Of a stretch of 60,816 bases of DNA, positions 41,434-49,723 are shown piece after piece. Below the pieces are notes generated by a model. The model was not told the origin of the DNA. It did no database searches and was given only the letters and a program-made list of their open reading frames with translations. A program made the translations under genes and the position numbers. This stretch comes from JAHBNG01 sp039028975. GTDB taxonomy: Bacteria; Chloroflexota; Anaerolineae; Caldilineales; Caldilineaceae. How positions within the stretch are numbered: the first letter of the stretch is position 1; the number at the start of each line of letters is the position of its first letter. Location: assembly GCA_039028975.1 (NCBI GenBank), contig JBCCHB010000102.1:1-60816 (forward strand). The letters run 5' to 3'.

Positions 41434-44400
41434 TTACAGAAACTGTTTGACCAAATCCTCAACCTGTTGATTCAGCACACTTACATCCAAACATATATAG
41501 TCTTTAAGAAAAAGATTTTCCAGCCGCCCTTCGACAAGCTCAGGGGACAACTGGAAAATCTTTTTCTGGATATCTATAGGGCCAGCATAGCTCTGGTCAG
41601 CATAGCCTGGAGATTGCTCCAAAGCATCTTCTCCAAGATGCCTCTCTACCCTTCGGCGCGTTTGATGGTGAACAGCTGGATGCTCTCTCACAATCCCCAG
41701 TATATAAGTCGTGTGCATGGATTGATCCGAAGTTATCATTGGGATGTGACAGTCTTTCTTTAAAATACCAATGCCTGCCAGAGTGTCCAAAATAATAGGG
41801 ACTGTTTTCATGCCCCAACTCTGGCGAAGCGCCTGCTGAAAATGTTGATATGCCGCGTCATACTCTTTTCGTATGCGCATAATCTCGCCCAAGCCATTAT
41901 GACTACGTGCCAGAAACCAGCGTTGGCTCAAATTGTCAGCGATCTGTTCTTGGGCGCCCATGTTGGTTGCCACGTCCATACATTGACGATAAAGACGCTC
42001 TGCTTCCAGGTATTCTTCCAAACGAAGAGCAAGTTCCGCCTGTAGATCGAGCAATAGCACCGTCAAGAGTGGATCACCTAACCGCTGTTCAATCATGCGA
42101 GCATCCTTAAGAAGCTGCTTAGCCATTGCCGGCTCTTCTTCCACCTGACTACGTTGCCCGCTAATAATGGCCAGCCCTCGATCATCTTTCACGAGTCGGC
42201 ACACTGATTCGGCTTGTTCGAAATGTACTTTTGCCGCTTGATGGTTGCCTTGTGTGGTATAGAGCGTGCCAAGCGTAATAAGAACAAACGCGACGATTGG
42301 GAGGATTTCATGGGCTTCAGCAATCTCTTTGCTTCTCAATAATGTCTGCTCCGCACTGGTATAGTTCCCCAGATACCAGTCCATATTCCCAGATAAATAG
42401 AGCGTAAATGCCTCATCTGCAGGTACCCCATCGGTAACCTCCTCTAACAAAAACAAGGCTTCTTCCGTGCATGCCTTACCCTCCTCAAGATACCCCAAAC
42501 GAAAGCAGAACCAGGCTTTGCGTCCCAACAGAGTTGCTAACGCACCTTTCGCAAAAGGACTTTGCGATAGAGAGCTTATTACCCCGCCTAGAAAATCTGC
42601 CTGAATCTGCTCGATGGCATAAGAGAAGAGTTCATAGCCTTCTCTATACCGGCTATTGCGTGTGCAATACCCATGCATGGCATGGGACGCACGCTGTAAG
42701 GGTTCAACCATCTGCTGTTCTGCCGCCCAGCACCATGCAGCACGCACATTATCGATTTCAAGGCCGATCTGCTCAACATTCTTGACCTGATTCTCTCCTG
42801 ATAACAGATCTCGTCCCGCTAGAAAGCTCAAATAAAATTCTGCGTGACGCGTCAAGACCCCTTCCATCTCGGCTGGCTCCTGAGTCAAACGCTCATTGGC
42901 ATAGCGTTGAATCAGTGGATGTAGGCGGTATCTTGTCGTTTGGCCACTGGACGTATGCTGTAAGAGCGAGCGATTGCTGAGGAGCAGTAGCTGGGGCAAG
43001 CCGGCCAACGTAACTTCTTTTGCGGCGTTGCGATCAAACCCTTCACGAAAGACCGATAGTCGAATCAATAATCGTTTTTCAGATTCCGATAACTGTTGCC
43101 AACTATAGTCGAAGACGGCACGAATGCTACGCTGTCGCTCAGCTATGTTATCAACGGTCGTTGTCAGAATGTCCAGGCTCTCTTCGATCTCTGCCACAAT
43201 TTCACCGCAAGTAAGCAGGGCTACCCAACCTGCCGCCATCTCTATGGCCAACGGTAACCCGCCCAGCAGTCGGCAAATTTTGCCAATATGAGGATGATCG
43301 GCCGCAACCGGTTGAAATTGAGCATTGGCGCGCTGAGCACTAGCCATGAATAGCTGCACTGCATCAGAGTTGGTAAACCGCTCGTACTGTAACGATTCCT
43401 CCTGGGTAGGAATCTGCATTGCTGGGACAGTAAAGACCCACTCACCCTGGAGCTGAAGCCGCTCGCGAGAAGTGACCAAAAGCTTGACCTGGGGAGCTTG
43501 AGGGAGTAACTCTGGTATCCAATGGCTGGCTCCACGTACATGCTCGAAGTTATCTAGAACAACCAAGATATTTTTTTCTTGTAAATTGGCAATGAGCTGA
43601 CCATGGGGCGTACCAAAGTGGCCAAAGGGTAAGTTGAGGACTTCTGCTAGGCTAAAGACGACTTGCTCAGCACTCTCTAAACCAGCCAGTGGCACAAAGA
43701 ATACGCCATCTGCATATGCCGTAGCTTCACGCCTAGCGATTTCGACGGCTAAGCGGGTTTTACCAATACCGCCTGGACCAGTAAGCGATAGGAGACGACA
43801 TTGGTCGTCGGCCAATTGCCCTTGGAGCTGGAGTAGCATCTCTTGCCGCCCAATGAAGGGAGTTGCCTGTCGGGGTAGGCTCTGCGTACGGAAACTATCG
43901 ACTTCAGCCACTCCGCTGGCAGCCTGTTGCTGACCTTGGGACGGACGACGTGAAGGAAGAACCGCGGGTTGCTGGGCATAGGTTCGCGAGGGTGATCCGG
44001 CCTCAGGTGAGGAAGTTGGGAAGGGTTTATGATGTGGACTCTGTTGATAGCCATCGACGGTTGGTACGGATCTCATCTCCAGTGACAATTGCGCTGGGGG
44101 CATTGGCTCCGCCCCAGATGGGTTGGTCGGCCAAGGTGAGCCAGGGGAAACGCTAGTTTCACTAGGCAACTGGAATGCTGGAAAGAGGGCAACCCCAAGC
44201 AATCCTTTGACGGTTGCCGCGGCAGTCAGCGCCACGCGACGAGCTTGGTTATCCAGCTCATCGAACTTCAATGAGCCAACCAACGCGACCACTAAACCCA
44301 AGTAATACTCGTCCCAATCTAGATCATCCATCAGATATTGTCGAGCGAGTCGTCGAATGCCAACCAGAAGTGTATACAGTTCTTGCTGATCCGCAACTGG

Positions 44401-45825
44401 TGAAGCTGGAGAAGGCGGGTCTGCATGGAGTGCCGTTAGAATGAGCACCGTCGCTGTCTGACCAGTCTGGATAGCGACTTCTTCAACTGTGCCTCCTATT
44501 GAGTCACTCATTGAGTCACTCATTGAGTCCCCCATTGCATCCGTACCTGATGTAGGCTCCAATTGGGGTGCCAACAACTTGATAAGGATTTGGACCTCCA
44601 ATCGTTGTAGGTCAAAGAGGGTTGGCCCAACCTTGGTATCGGCAAAGTCGATGAGCCATGCAAAGCCGGTCTGGTCATCAATGAGTACGTTATTTAGATT
44701 CAGGTCGCCATGTATGGTCGAGAAACGGGCCTCGATGATGCTGTCAAGCAAAGCATCTAAACGATAGAGAGGGTTCCGCAGCGTCACAGTGGGATATTGG
44801 TCGCTTGACGAATTATCTGCGACAGAAGAATCGATCTGGAAGTATTCCTCGTTAGATAAGAAAGTGGGCATTATACGCTTGGCTACCTCACTCAACAGGG
44901 AGAGGCGGGTTGCACTCACGGTTCCATAGAGGCTTGCCAACCGCTCACCCGGCTCGACCGATATTTCGCCATCCCACAGCAGGCGGATTCGCAATGGCGG
45001 AGATGCTTCTCCTTCGGGTGGCTCTGCGCTGAGCGTAATGGTTCCTTCACGTTTCTTGGTTTTGATCACAGTGAACTTCTGCAGAAGCAGTAACGCACCG
45101 ATCTGCAATCGGCGAACATCGACCACGCTGACTTCACCGGCAACCAAGGTTATAAGTGGTGAATCGGCAGACGCATCACCTGCGGTCATCTCCAGCGAAG
45201 TCATCTCTAAGTGAACCGGCAACAGGTGATCGTAATATTCACCCAGCACAAATTTATCAGCTCGGTTAATGGCCCACCAGTGACGACCATAGACGCGAAA
45301 GAGGCGGTTAAGCACTGATATCGTCGCCTCTGCTCCTTTAGATTCAGCATATTCTTGAAGACTGCTGGTGGGCAAATGGGGATCGCCACCCGCAAAGGTA
45401 TAGAGGAGTGCGCCTAACTCCTTGTCTGAGGCCAGAATCGGCATTCCCTGCAAACGGGCCGTATTTTGGGGAGCGCTCTTTTCCACAAATTGGTGATAGG
45501 CATCATATTCACGTTGCAGATCGTGGGGATGAGCGAGCTTAACCACGACCGGTGCCTGGGCCGAATCGAGAGAGACGAGTAAGACCAGCGCTCCGCTGTA
45601 GCCAGAACGGAACTCGCGCTCCACAAAGATTATTGTTGGCTCGGTTGCGCTCTCAAGGCTTGGGAACGCTTGACGAAGCAGTGCAACTTCGGTTGGTTGA
45701 AGCCGGATGCCAGGTGCTCGTCGGATGGTTGTAAGTTGACCTTTATTCTCCTGGCTAGCTGCGGGTTGTTGGATAGTCTCTTTTGTGTGCATATACGGAA
45801 CCTGCTCTGACAAGAGTGGGTGCAT
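41434..45825 (-). CDS. Kinase-like / NB-ARC-type STAND ATPase / TPR giant protein with in-frame element insertion
   Basis: A 1463-residue paralogue of the previous gene over its N-terminal kinase-like module: HGDLNLNN at about residue 370, IDFADT after it, and the same beta-rich insert. Around the catalytic loop, 42 of 45 residues agree. After a Ser/Pro/Gln-rich linker it has a different ATPase, an AfsR/NB-ARC-like one: FIGRQEML, Walker A GPGGIGKT (about 681), Walker B NILVVLDNFEH (about 748), LLVTSRERL and LGGLPLAIEMAAGW. A winged helix and TPRs follow to about 1390. Residues about 1416-1443 are encoded by an 83-bp palindromic element (C2) inserted in frame. A 12-bp repeat codes SMSDSMSDS at 44498-44532. 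The start at 45825 (MHPLLSEQ) matches the paralogue's; an upstream TTG adds ten residues. Confidence 0.8.
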   Translation of the reverse strand: MHPLLSEQVPYMHTKETIQQPAASQENKGQLTTIRRAPGIRLQPTEVALLRQAFPSLESATEPTIIFVEREFRSGYSGALVLLVSLDSAQAPVVVKLAHPHDLQREYDAYHQFVEKSAPQNTARLQGMPILASDKELGALLYTFAGGDPHLPTSSLQEYAESKGAEATISVLNRLFRVYGRHWWAINRADKFVLGEYYDHLLPVHLEMTSLEMTAGDASADSPLITLVAGEVSVVDVRRLQIGALLLLQKFTVIKTKKREGTITLSAEPPEGEASPPLRIRLLWDGEISVEPGERLASLYGTVSATRLSLLSEVAKRIMPTFLSNEEYFQIDSSVADNSSSDQYPTVTLRNPLYRLDALLDSIIEARFSTIHGDLNLNNVLIDDQTGFAWLIDFADTKVGPTLFDLQRLEVQILIKLLAPQLEPTSGTDAMGDSMSDSMSDSIGGTVEEVAIQTGQTATVLILTALHADPPSPASPVADQQELYTLLVGIRRLARQYLMDDLDWDEYYLGLVVALVGSLKFDELDNQARRVALTAAATVKGLLGVALFPAFQLPSETSVSPGSPWPTNPSGAEPMPPAQLSLEMRSVPTVDGYQQSPHHKPFPTSSPEAGSPSRTYAQQPAVLPSRRPSQGQQQAASGVAEVDSFRTQSLPRQATPFIGRQEMLLQLQGQLADDQCRLLSLTGPGGIGKTRLAVEIARREATAYADGVFFVPLAGLESAEQVVFSLAEVLNLPFGHFGTPHGQLIANLQEKNILVVLDNFEHVRGASHWIPELLPQAPQVKLLVTSRERLQLQGEWVFTVPAMQIPTQEESLQYERFTNSDAVQLFMASAQRANAQFQPVAADHPHIGKICRLLGGLPLAIEMAAGWVALLTCGEIVAEIEESLDILTTTVDNIAERQRSIRAVFDYSWQQLSESEKRLLIRLSVFREGFDRNAAKEVTLAGLPQLLLLSNRSLLQHTSSGQTTRYRLHPLIQRYANERLTQEPAEMEGVLTRHAEFYLSFLAGRDLLSGENQVKNVEQIGLEIDNVRAAWCWAAEQQMVEPLQRASHAMHGYCTRNSRYREGYELFSYAIEQIQADFLGGVISSLSQSPFAKGALATLLGRKAWFCFRLGYLEEGKACTEEALFLLEEVTDGVPADEAFTLYLSGNMDWYLGNYTSAEQTLLRSKEIAEAHEILPIVAFVLITLGTLYTTQGNHQAAKVHFEQAESVCRLVKDDRGLAIISGQRSQVEEEPAMAKQLLKDARMIEQRLGDPLLTVLLLDLQAELALRLEEYLEAERLYRQCMDVATNMGAQEQIADNLSQRWFLARSHNGLGEIMRIRKEYDAAYQHFQQALRQSWGMKTVPIILDTLAGIGILKKDCHIPMITSDQSMHTTYILGIVREHPAVHHQTRRRVERHLGEDALEQSPGYADQSYAGPIDIQKKIFQLSPELVEGRLENLFLKDYICLDVSVLNQQVEDLVKQFL
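41496..41578 (+). repeat. Family C palindromic element, copy C2, inside a coding region
   Basis: 83 bp bounded by TATA, with arms AAGAAAAAGATTTTCCAG and CTGGAAAATCTTTTTCT and the centre CCCTTCGACAAGCTCAGGG. On the minus strand it is read in frame as about 28 residues (containing LSPELVEGRL) near the end of the second kinase-STAND gene. Confidence 0.85.
44498..44532 (-). repeat. 12-bp in-frame tandem repeat
   Basis: ATTGAGTCACTC recurs three times, coding SDSM units in an acidic loop within the C-lobe of the kinase-like domain of the second giant gene. The paralogue lacks it, so it is a recent expansion. Confidence 0.75.
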
Positions 45826-46390
45826 AAGCTTCATGACGTAGACAGAATGACGCAAACAATAAGTATATCACAGCCAACTAGTCAGGCGTTATTGGGGCGA
45901 CCAAATTTGGGGGCAATATATGCAGCGGTTCGCCGCTGATCTGAAGAGGCTGTGAGAATGGACTGGTTGACCCGCGCTTTTCCGAAAGGTTTTTGAAAAG
46001 ACGCGTTTCCAGATTTGTTAACCCCGTATCGATTCGATACCATTGCGGCATGGATATTCAAATCGTTTTTTGTCGTATAGGAAAGTATAAAACTCGACCC
46101 CGAAATATGGCTAAACTCTAGCTGAATGCTGACGGCTGATTAGCTGAAAGCTTTTTTGTGAGCATGCAGCGTGCAAACGATATGAACAGATTTGGCGTTT
46201 GCAGAACGTGCGACCATCACCAAATGCTTGATAAGCAGTGGTTTCGCCGTGGATTAACAGAGGAGATTTTTACCGCACCCAAAGCAGAACGCACCTGTTG
46301 AGAGTATATTCAACTCTATAAACACATGTCAGCTGATGTTGAACTCTGACACGAAATCCGACGTAAGTGAACACAATTCAAGGAGAAAAT
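45826..46390. other. Gene-free stretch between second kinase-STAND gene and amidohydrolase
   Basis: It contains the extended -10 (45862-45870), an imperfect inverted repeat GCGCTTTTCC...GAAAAGACGCG at about 45975-46009, and direct repeat E copy 2. The remainder (46160-46370) shows no gene. The AAGGAG of the amidohydrolase gene is at its end. Confidence 0.5.
46076..46157 (+). repeat. Direct repeat E, copy 2
   Basis: ATAGGAAAGTATAAA, CTCGACCCCGAAATATGGCT and TAGCTGAAAGCTTTTTT occur in the same order as in copy 1 (36585-36687) but with a shorter middle. Confidence 0.75.
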
Positions 46391-47665
46391 ATGACCCATA
46401 TACTCATTCACAATGGCACGTTGATTGACGGCAATGGTGGCACACCTATCAAGAATGCCGCCGTACTCATCAAAGACGAACGTATTGTAGCGGTCGGTAT
46501 CAAGAACGAACTTAACACCCCTGCGAGCGATGTAGAGATGATCGATGCTGGCGGCGGGACCATTCTGCCTGGCTTCATCGATACCCACGTTCACATCATG
46601 CTTGAAGGCGTTGATTTGCAAAAGCTACTAACGGCTCCTTTCTCCCTACGCTTTTATCAAGCGGCTGAGCATATGCGTCGGACAATTGATGCGGGCGTTA
46701 CAACTGTGCGTGACGCGGCTGGAGCCGATTTGGGCGTCAAGCAGGCGGTCGAACAAGGGCTGGTTGTTGGCCCACGTATGCAGATCAGCATTACGGCGCT
46801 CTCAATCACGGGCGGTCATGGCGACGGTTGGAATCCATCGGGCAGCACGCTACACCTCATGCCATCTTATCCAGGCATGCCAGACAATATCTGCGATGGT
46901 GTGGAGCAGGTGCGGCAAAAGGTACGAGAGGTCTTGCGGGCTGGGGCTGAGGTGGTCAAGGTCTGCTCGACCGGTGGCGTGCTAAGCCCCACGGACCATC
47001 CAGAATTCACCCAATTTACAGTGGAAGAACTTGAGGCCATGGTGCAGGAGGCCGCTTATCGCCGCGGGGTTAAAGTGATGTCTCACGCCCAAGGGGTAGA
47101 GGGTGTGAAGAATGCCATTCGTGCAGGCATCCATTCGATTGAGCATGGCATCTTTCTCGATGATGAAGCGATTGAGATGATGCTGAACGCCGGAACCTTT
47201 CTTGTGCCGACCCTATTGGCCCCCCTTGCCGTGATTGAGCAGGCTGAAGCCTACGGCACCATGCCTGAATATGGCGTGCGCAAAGCGCGCGAGACCATTG
47301 AAATCCACAGCGAAAGCATAGCAAAAGCCTACGCAGCGGGCGTAACCATTGCCATGGGTACGGACGCGGGCGTCATGCCCCATGGTACCAACCTACGGGA
47401 ATTGGGGCTGATGTGCAACATCGGCATGTCGCCCATGGAGTCGATTGTGGCGACCACCAAAGTCGCGGCCACTTGTCTAGGCTGGCAGGATCGCATCGGC
47501 ACGGTCGAGGCGGGCAAACTGGCCGATATCGTCGTCGCGGCCACCGATCCGCTTGCCGACATTCGATCCCTCGAAAAGACGGAGAACATCACGGTGGTGA
47601 TGCAGGGCGGGCGTGTGTTGAAAGATAGCCGTTCGACCTTCTGGGAGGATTTTGTGCTGGTTTGA
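46391..47665 (+). CDS. Amidohydrolase family protein (imidazolonepropionase/Xaa-Pro dipeptidase-like)
   Basis: A 424-residue metal-dependent amidohydrolase. The N-terminal small beta domain (ILIHNGTLIDG) leads to the barrel with the first metal H-x-H in FIDTHVHIM, a bridging Lys in VVKVCSTGG, further His in MSHAQG and SIEHGIF, and the catalytic Asp in MGTDAGV. The C-terminal strand GKLADIVVAATDPL returns to the beta domain. The residue set fits the prolidase/imidazolonepropionase-like group, which cleaves amides or lactams, often of dipeptides. AAGGAG six bases before the ATG at 46391 sets the start. It stands alone between the kinase-STAND pair and the secreted proteins. Confidence 0.88.
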   Translation: MTHILIHNGTLIDGNGGTPIKNAAVLIKDERIVAVGIKNELNTPASDVEMIDAGGGTILPGFIDTHVHIMLEGVDLQKLLTAPFSLRFYQAAEHMRRTIDAGVTTVRDAAGADLGVKQAVEQGLVVGPRMQISITALSITGGHGDGWNPSGSTLHLMPSYPGMPDNICDGVEQVRQKVREVLRAGAEVVKVCSTGGVLSPTDHPEFTQFTVEELEAMVQEAAYRRGVKVMSHAQGVEGVKNAIRAGIHSIEHGIFLDDEAIEMMLNAGTFLVPTLLAPLAVIEQAEAYGTMPEYGVRKARETIEIHSESIAKAYAAGVTIAMGTDAGVMPHGTNLRELGLMCNIGMSPMESIVATTKVAATCLGWQDRIGTVEAGKLADIVVAATDPLADIRSLEKTENITVVMQGGRVLKDSRSTFWEDFVLV

Positions 47666-47771
47666 CTTACCAGCAATAATCAAGGACATTTAGTAGACTG
47701 GGATGTTTACATTGGAGGAGCTGTCCCTTAAGAGCCTATTTGTCCAGTCAATCTTTCTCAGCGTGGGATCT
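47666..47771. other. Gene-free stretch before the 110-bp repeats
   Basis: No gene or hairpin is recognised in this short stretch between the amidohydrolase stop and the 110-bp repeat array. Confidence 0.4.
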
Positions 47772-48019
47772 GCTTTGAGTTGCGCAATCTCATCAATCCG
47801 ACTCACTTCTTCTTTCCATGTTTGTGCGGCTACAAGCACGCACCTACGGTTGGCCACGTTGCTGCTTCTGTCGTAGGCGCTGCTTTGAGCTGCGCCTTCT
47901 CGTCAATCCGCACGAATATCTTCTGTCTATTTTGTGCGGCTGCAAGCACGCACCTACGGTTGGCCAAGTTGCTTTATCTGTCGTAGGTGCTGTTTTGAGC
48001 TGCGCAATCTCGTCATCTC
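47772..48019 (+). repeat. 110-bp tandem repeat G, two and a quarter copies
   Basis: Unit starts at 47772, 47882 and 47992, exactly 110 bp apart, each beginning GCTTTGAGYTGCGC (the third GTTTTGAGCTGCGC). Each unit contains TTTGTGCGGCT, AAGCACGCACCTACGGTTGG and TCGTAGGCGCT; the last two can pair as a hairpin. The array ends at the stop codon of the DUF11 gene. A single diverged copy sits at 57872-57958 beside the second DUF11 gene. Confidence 0.85.
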
Positions 48020-48020
48020 A

Positions 48021-49586
48021 CTATTCCCTAGTCGGCGCGATGCTGACAAACTTTACGGTGACGGTAAAGCTAGCCCTCGGTGCCAACGGCAGGTTCGGTA
48101 GCAAACTACCAGTGCTTGCTCCAAAGTTCCCCGTCCAGGTAATGGTGCCAGCCGTTTGCGAATCCGGTGTGACCGAAGCCGTGACATATTGGAGGATGGT
48201 TGGGTCGTACCTATCAACCAGATTCAGTTCAGTGACGGCAACCGACCCAGTATTGGTGATCTGCAACTGGAAGGTGAGTGTATCGCCAACCATGGCCACA
48301 CCGTTGGCTGGGCTGATGAGCGTCTTTTCCAGCGCCAACGATGGTGGTTCGGGCGCAAAGCCAAAGTCAACCGTATAGTTGGTATCAGAGCTGGCATCGG
48401 TCGCGCCCAGGTGTAATTCACCAATGGGTTCGGTGCCCAAGGTCAGGGTGACGATACCACTCTCCAGCAAACCAGACCCCGTGCCGGGACCGTTGTCATC
48501 GCTGTCGGTGTCACCATCAGGAATGTTGGTGCCAGCTACATCGGCGGTACTGCTGTAGCCCTCTAGGGCGCTGCCGGTGGTGAAGTTGGCTGCGGTGACG
48601 CGCACGCGGTAGGTACCGCCAGCGAGTGGGGTAAAGGTATAGTAGCCGCTGGCATCAGTGGTGACGGTGTAGACCTGAGTCCCGGCAGTGATCACGTCTT
48701 GGTCATAGTCAGTTCCGTCGCCGTTGAGCAGTTGGAGCTCTACATTGGCAATACCGCTTTCGCCGTTGTTGAGCAGACCATCTTGGTCGGTATCTTCCCA
48801 GACGCGGTTGCCCAGACTGACAAAGGCCGCTTGTATCACAGCAATGTCGTGGTCGTCCTGGTCGTTATTGACGGTGTCTGCGTTGTAATTTTCGATGGTC
48901 ACGCTCTCCTTGATCACTCCGGCATTGCCGTCGGTGTTGTCGGGTGTGCTGTCTACATCGATGGGGGCTGCTGTGCCGCCGCTGCCATCGTCATCGTGGC
49001 TCACAATCTCCACCGTGTTGGTGATGAGGCCAGAAGCTGGCGCGCTATTGACTGTAAAGACGACAGCCACCCGCTGCGCATCACCCGGCTGCAGGTTGAC
49101 GCCATTGAGGGTATAAGATGCGGTGCCATCGCTGTTATCGGTCCAACCAACGCTGGCTGTGGTATCCAGCGTCAGCTCGTTGGGAATATAGTCGACCAGT
49201 TCGATATCCGAGGCGGCGTTGGCACCTTGGTTGTAGATGAGAATGGTGTAGGTGACTGTATCACCCATCGAAACAACGTCATCGGTTGTGCTTTCGTCAT
49301 TGCTGCCGCTGTCGCTGACATATTGCTTGATGAGCGCCAGATCAAATACCTCTTGCACGGTAACGGTGGAGAAGTCGTGGTCGTCTTCATCCCCACCACC
49401 GTTGAGGATTTCGTTGTTGACCGGCGTGCCATCGTTGGTGTTGTCTTCGTCGGGCGTCGAATCATCATCCAGCACGCTGACGCCGCCGCTGCGGTCGCTG
49501 GCGCTGGCAATCTCTGCGGTATTGGTCAGGATGCCGCCGTTGGTCAGGTACTCCTGGAGCGTATGTTCAAGACCATACAGGAACAC
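48021..49586 (-). CDS. DUF11 / SdrD B-like surface protein, probably 5'-truncated
   Basis: A 521-residue open frame of secreted-type modules: a DUF11 domain (VSMGDTVTYTILIYNQG), a second DUF11-like stretch, an SdrD_B/Cna_B-like domain (VSLGNRVWEDTDQDG, about residues 280-420), and a last DUF11 domain ending SIAPTRE. It has no signal peptide. The first codons (MFLYGLEHTLQE) are read from sequence that on the other strand encodes part of a fatty acyl-CoA ligase, so the true 5' end has been lost by recombination near 49551-49563. The final 100 codons are nearly the same as those of the DUF11 gene at 58016, showing recent duplication. It is probably non-functional. Confidence 0.6.
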   Translation of the reverse strand: MFLYGLEHTLQEYLTNGGILTNTAEIASASDRSGGVSVLDDDSTPDEDNTNDGTPVNNEILNGGGDEDDHDFSTVTVQEVFDLALIKQYVSDSGSNDESTTDDVVSMGDTVTYTILIYNQGANAASDIELVDYIPNELTLDTTASVGWTDNSDGTASYTLNGVNLQPGDAQRVAVVFTVNSAPASGLITNTVEIVSHDDDGSGGTAAPIDVDSTPDNTDGNAGVIKESVTIENYNADTVNNDQDDHDIAVIQAAFVSLGNRVWEDTDQDGLLNNGESGIANVELQLLNGDGTDYDQDVITAGTQVYTVTTDASGYYTFTPLAGGTYRVRVTAANFTTGSALEGYSSTADVAGTNIPDGDTDSDDNGPGTGSGLLESGIVTLTLGTEPIGELHLGATDASSDTNYTVDFGFAPEPPSLALEKTLISPANGVAMVGDTLTFQLQITNTGSVAVTELNLVDRYDPTILQYVTASVTPDSQTAGTITWTGNFGASTGSLLPNLPLAPRASFTVTVKFVSIAPTRE

Positions 49587-49722
49587 GGCGTCACCATCTG
49601 CTTTCTGGTGCCTACCATGATCAACATGCTGGCCAGCTCTCCGGGGGTCGAGCAGTATGATCTATCCAGCCTCAAAACCATGTGGTATGGGGCATTGTCT
49701 ATCCGTGAGCGCTCTCTGATGG
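49551..49722 (+). pseudogene. Fragment of long-chain fatty acyl-CoA ligase
   Basis: On the plus strand about 57 codons read LLERMFKTIQEHGVTIC, then FLVPTMINMLASSPGV and YDLSSLKTMWYGA, a typical mid-part of AMP-binding acyl-CoA synthetases (the TFLVPTMI and DLSSL-YGA segments). Nothing of the gene lies on either side: both borders run straight into minus-strand secreted-protein genes. It is debris carried in by rearrangement. Confidence 0.75.
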
Positions 49723-49723
49723 G

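Noticed and set aside
47772..48019. CRISPR array
   Set aside because: The units are 110 bp, contiguous and without variable spacers; no cas genes are nearby.
48699..49550. Long plus-strand open frame opposite the DUF11 gene
   Set aside because: Its valine/isoleucine-rich translation is the mirror of acidic beta-rich repeats on the minus strand, and it has no domain or ribosome site. Only the last part (49551-49722) resembles a real protein.
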